Below, in pieces: positions 61,915 through 64,000 of a stretch of DNA of 64,000 nt. The notes under the pieces were generated by a model. That model was not told the DNA's origin and did not search any database. It worked only from the letters and a program-made list of their open reading frames with translations. Position 1 is the first letter of the stretch; each line of letters opens with the position of its first letter. The DNA comes from Henriciella marina. Its GTDB lineage: Bacteria > Pseudomonadota > Alphaproteobacteria > Caulobacterales > Hyphomonadaceae. Position numbers and translations under genes: made by a program. The stretch spans positions 620,001 through 684,000 of the forward strand of contig NZ_JAPWGW010000001.1 in the NCBI RefSeq assembly GCF_027213945.1. The letters run 5' to 3'.

Positions 61915-62304
61915 CTAAGTGAATATGGATACAGCCCCAAGAATTAGTCCGACTCCACCTAGTATAACTGATAGTATTGCGAGGCGCGCACCAATGCGTG
62001 GCATCGCGTTTGTCGCTCCCCAAGCCCAACAGAATTCTCCAAAGAATCTCGCCCTTACGATCTCAAACTCGGCTTCGGCGTTCGGAGCTAGGCCAAGCTT
62101 TTGCCGACTTGCCAGATCCATCCGAATTATACCTTTTTGGTTTGAGGGCGCTCCTCGGGCGACTGCGAAAATTTTTCTGCCGCCGTTTGCTCTGATACTC
62201 ACGACCTGCCCGGCTTTCGTGCCTGGCCGATGAGACTGATGAACCCGAACCATGTCTTCGAATACATCTTCTAAGTCTAACTCTGACACTCTTAATTTGA
62301 CCAA
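61915..62304 (-). CDS. Small tail-anchored protein with beta-barrel-like domain, unknown
   Basis: A 129-residue protein. The soluble N-terminal ~85 residues (RPGTKAGQVVSIRANGGRKIFAVARG, IIRMDLASRQKLGLAPNAEAEFEI) resemble a small double-psi beta-barrel by strand pattern only. A CWAWGATNAMPRIGARLAIL stretch leads into one membrane segment at 108-128 (VILGGVGLILGAVSIF), so it is tail-anchored. It starts with a TTG preceded by GGGAGAG at good spacing, which supports it as real. No family is recognised. It converges on the DUF3800 gene. Confidence 0.7.
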   Translation of the reverse strand: MVKLRVSELDLEDVFEDMVRVHQSHRPGTKAGQVVSIRANGGRKIFAVARGAPSNQKGIIRMDLASRQKLGLAPNAEAEFEIVRARFFGEFCWAWGATNAMPRIGARLAILSVILGGVGLILGAVSIFT

Positions 62305-62332
62305 TGAATCTCTCCCAAGAAGCGATTTGTTT

Positions 62333-62378
62333 ATCCCTCAAGCATTCCTAATCGTGAGGCCGCAATCGACCGGAATGT
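62333..62378 (-). pseudogene. Degenerate copy of the 3' end of the downstream SDR gene
   Basis: These 46 bases match 62780-62825, the end of the SDR gene, at 38 of 46 positions. Translated on the minus strand they read IPVDCGLTIRNA and a stop, against IPVDGGLTIKNA and a stop in the intact gene. Similarity ends abruptly beyond codon -13. The copy sits exactly where low-GC sequence gives way to GC-rich sequence. Confidence 0.82.
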
Positions 62379-62433
62379 ATCTGCGGCTTTTGCAGCGTGT
62401 GGCGGCCGAGCTTCTATAGGCGCCACAGGAGCG

Positions 62434-62700
62434 TTAGCCCTCTTCGACCTTCTTGCCTTCCTTGCGGGCTTTGAAGGCGATAATGGCGAGCGTGATAAGG
62501 ACGGCGAGGACGGCCCACGCAACGGCTATCGCTATACTTAGCGGCAGGACAGTCGTCAGGAGGGATGGCCCGGTGCCTGTAAGAAACTCCGAATAGAGCG
62601 TGTAGAGGATCAGCGCGAGTTCCAGTGCGCCGACACCCCAGATGAAGACGGGCTGAAATATATCAGTGAACCGGGCTTCGAAGTCTTGCGGGAGTTTCAT
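62434..62700 (-). CDS. Two-helix small membrane protein, unknown
   Basis: An 88-residue protein with two hydrophobic segments (VFIWGVGALELALILYTL and VLPLSIAIAVAWAVLAVLIT) joined by a short loop, and a basic tail (FKARKEGKKVEEG). It is in the GC-rich block between the SDR 3' end and its degenerate copy, so it too lies inside a duplicated-end unit. No family is recognised. Confidence 0.65.
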   Translation of the reverse strand: MKLPQDFEARFTDIFQPVFIWGVGALELALILYTLYSEFLTGTGPSLLTTVLPLSIAIAVAWAVLAVLITLAIIAFKARKEGKKVEEG

Positions 62701-62784
62701 GTAAACAGCGTTATCCCAACCGCTTTACCCAAAGCAAGCGCGCGGGCAATTTTTCGTCCAGGGGGTCGGGAGAGCGCTTACCCC

Positions 62785-63576
62785 TCAAGCATTCTTGATC
62801 GTCAGACCGCCGTCGACCGGGATGTGGACGCCGTTCAGGAAGCTGGCCGCCGGGAGCACGACTGAGAGCGTCATGTTCGCGACTTCCTCTGGAATGCCGT
62901 AACGGCGCAGTGGCACGCGGCGCTTGGCGTAGATGGTCTTGTGCTCTTCCGGGATGCCGGAGGTGATGCCGGTGCGGATGGGGCCGGGGCAGATGCAGTT
63001 GACGGTGATGTCCATGTCGTCTTCGCGGCCAAGGTCGCACGCCAGGCCACGCGTGAGGCCGATGACGCCATGTTTGGCAGCGACGTAAGGCGAGTTGCCG
63101 GGGGTCGCGCCGACGCCTTCAGTGGAAGCGACGTTCACGATGCGGCCGAACTTTGCCTTGCGCATATAGGGGAGGGCCGCGCGGATGGCGCGCTGATGGC
63201 TGGTCAGCATGACATTGATGCTTGGGCCCCAGCTATCCTCATAGCTTTCTTCAGCGACATTGGCCGGGATGGCGAAACCTGCATTGTTGACGAGGATTTC
63301 GAGGCCGCCGAAATGCTCGGCGGCTTCCTTGACGACGCGCTTTATCGCCTCGCCGTCGCTGACATCCATGGCCCAGCCTTTGACGTTCTCGAAGCCGGCA
63401 GCCCTGATCTCTTCCACGACCTTGTCGACGGCGTCCTGCTTGAGGTCCGTCACGGCGACGTTCGCGCCTTCATGGGCAAAGAGGTGGGCGGTGGCCCGGC
63501 CCATGCCGGAGGCGGCGCCGGTGATGAGGGCGGTCTTGCCTTTGATCGAGCGGGAAAGCGGCTGGTACGGCTCCAT
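62785..63576 (-). CDS. Short-chain dehydrogenase/reductase
   Basis: A 263-residue classical SDR. NAD(P) motif ALITGAASGMGRATAHLF, the DVSDG and VNNAGFAIP motifs, catalytic serine in VNVASTEGVG and the YxxxK in YVAAKHGVIGLTRG are all present. The C-terminal IPVDGGLTIKNA is the usual cofactor-side end of SDRs. Substrate is probably a hydroxyacyl or a secondary alcohol, but this is not decided. ATG 63576 follows GAGGAGACC; an upstream in-frame start at 63681 overlaps repeats. Confidence 0.93.
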   Translation of the reverse strand: MEPYQPLSRSIKGKTALITGAASGMGRATAHLFAHEGANVAVTDLKQDAVDKVVEEIRAAGFENVKGWAMDVSDGEAIKRVVKEAAEHFGGLEILVNNAGFAIPANVAEESYEDSWGPSINVMLTSHQRAIRAALPYMRKAKFGRIVNVASTEGVGATPGNSPYVAAKHGVIGLTRGLACDLGREDDMDITVNCICPGPIRTGITSGIPEEHKTIYAKRRVPLRRYGIPEEVANMTLSVVLPAASFLNGVHIPVDGGLTIKNA

Positions 63577-63690
63577 GGGCGGGTCTCCTCCTGAGGTGTT
63601 TTTGTTGAGGAAGGCGTAGGGGCGGGGAGAGGTTTCGTACAGGGGTGACGTGTGGGGAAGGGTCGGCTTTAGCGACCACACTTACCTTTG

Positions 63691-63929
63691 CCGTCATCCC
63701 GGAATTTGCTTCAGCGAATATCCGGGACCCATGGCGGTTGAGACTGCGCTCACCTTGATGGGGCTGGGAAGTTGGCGATTGGCGGAAGGTCGGGACAATT
63801 ACTCGCTTCAGTGCCTTCACCCCTGACCCCTCTCCCGCGATCGGGAGAGGGGGAGGACTTGTTTGAGAGGGGGACGCCCAGCCGCCATGGGTCCCGGATG
63901 GAGCCTTGCGGCTCTTCCGGGATGACGGA
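63691..63929. repeat. Nested inverted repeat block
   Basis: Outer arms: CCGTCATCCCGGAA...TCCGGGACCCATGGCGG (63691-63737) and CCGCCATGGGTCCCGGA...TTCCGGGATGACGG (63882-63929) are inverted copies. Each arm is itself a palindrome with a small variable loop. Between them lies CCCTCTCCCGCGATCGGGAG (63829-63848) continuing AGGG, another palindrome. All three are dispersed-repeat types known in alphaproteobacterial intergenic DNA. No gene is present from 63577 to the window end. Confidence 0.8.
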
Positions 63930-64000
63930 ATTTGGGGGGGGGGGCAGGGTTTCAGCTGGCGTCACCCTCGACCGCGGAGCGGTCTGAGGGTTCATCTCCT

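Noticed and set aside
1-64000. CRISPR arrays, insertion sequences, prophage genes
   Set aside because: No regularly spaced repeats, transposase or integrase frames, or phage structural genes were seen on either strand.

Overview
The window is 64 kb of compact, GC-rich chromosome from an alphaproteobacterium. The most likely home is the Hyphomonadaceae/Caulobacterales side of the class, but this is an inference from gene content and order, not a database result. Supporting signs are the 41-residue L36 protein lacking its zinc cysteines, the trpF-trpB-trpA-accD-folC order, an AccD without its zinc ribbon, a thioredoxin-fold CnoX with an intact WCGPC, and the ftsK-lolA neighbourhood. No transposase, integrase, phage gene or CRISPR array was found. 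Two tRNA genes are present, Gly(GCC) and Ser(GGA).

Layout. 0-5.5 kb: amino-acid biosynthesis on the minus strand (leuC, a small secreted protein, a VOC protein, leuD, leuB, and the start of asd), with one NTF2-like gene on the plus strand. 5.6-7.0 kb: a secreted protein built of tandem 76-residue charged repeats, the strongest candidate here for something undescribed. 7.3-9.6 kb: rplS, trmD, a J-domain protein and a divergent BolA. 9.7-11.4 kb: two small membrane proteins separated by a lipoprotein gene that appears inserted, because the shared junction sequence is present on both sides of it. 11.4-13.5 kb: ruvC-ruvA-ruvB with 4-base overlaps. 13.6-16.5 kb: a PPP-type phosphatase and the folate pair pabC/pabB. 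16.6-20.5 kb: a DUF2147 protein, a PRISE-like reductase whose ribosome binding site lies in a hairpin, and a TonB-dependent receptor.

20.9-25.7 kb: a housekeeping run proX-cnoX-LON domain-Trm112-DUF971, converging on a UbiH-type hydroxylase. 25.9-31.6 kb: amtB, ftsK, lolA and a periplasmic msrA. 31.7-45.5 kb: a mixed region with YebC, an EAL protein, YmdB, a large acidic lipoprotein, a YgjP-type peptidase, a proton antiporter, MotA, an MFS transporter, a lytic transglycosylase, L36, a HAD hydrolase, a TPR protein and an alpha/beta hydrolase. 45.4-49.5 kb: alkaline phosphatase, an EamA transporter, GluQ-RS and a second msrA. 49.6-52.8 kb: tRNA-Ser followed by a cyclic-di-GMP signalling cluster (GAF, PAS-GGDEF-EAL, membrane protein). 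52.8-54.0 kb: a CoA-transferase.

54.1-59.9 kb: the trpF-trpB-(lipoprotein)-cutA-trpA-accD-folC operon, linking tryptophan, fatty-acid and folate synthesis, with tight or overlapping junctions. 60-62.8 kb: an accessory segment with lower GC that holds a DUF3800 protein and two small membrane proteins. Its right side carries a 46-base degenerate copy of the 3' end of the next gene, an SDR dehydrogenase. The last 400 bases are palindromic intergenic repeats.

Many genes are packed as ATGA or TTGA start/stop overlaps, or as tail-to-tail pairs sharing a CTAG or TTAG stop, so transcription units are dense and translational coupling is likely common.
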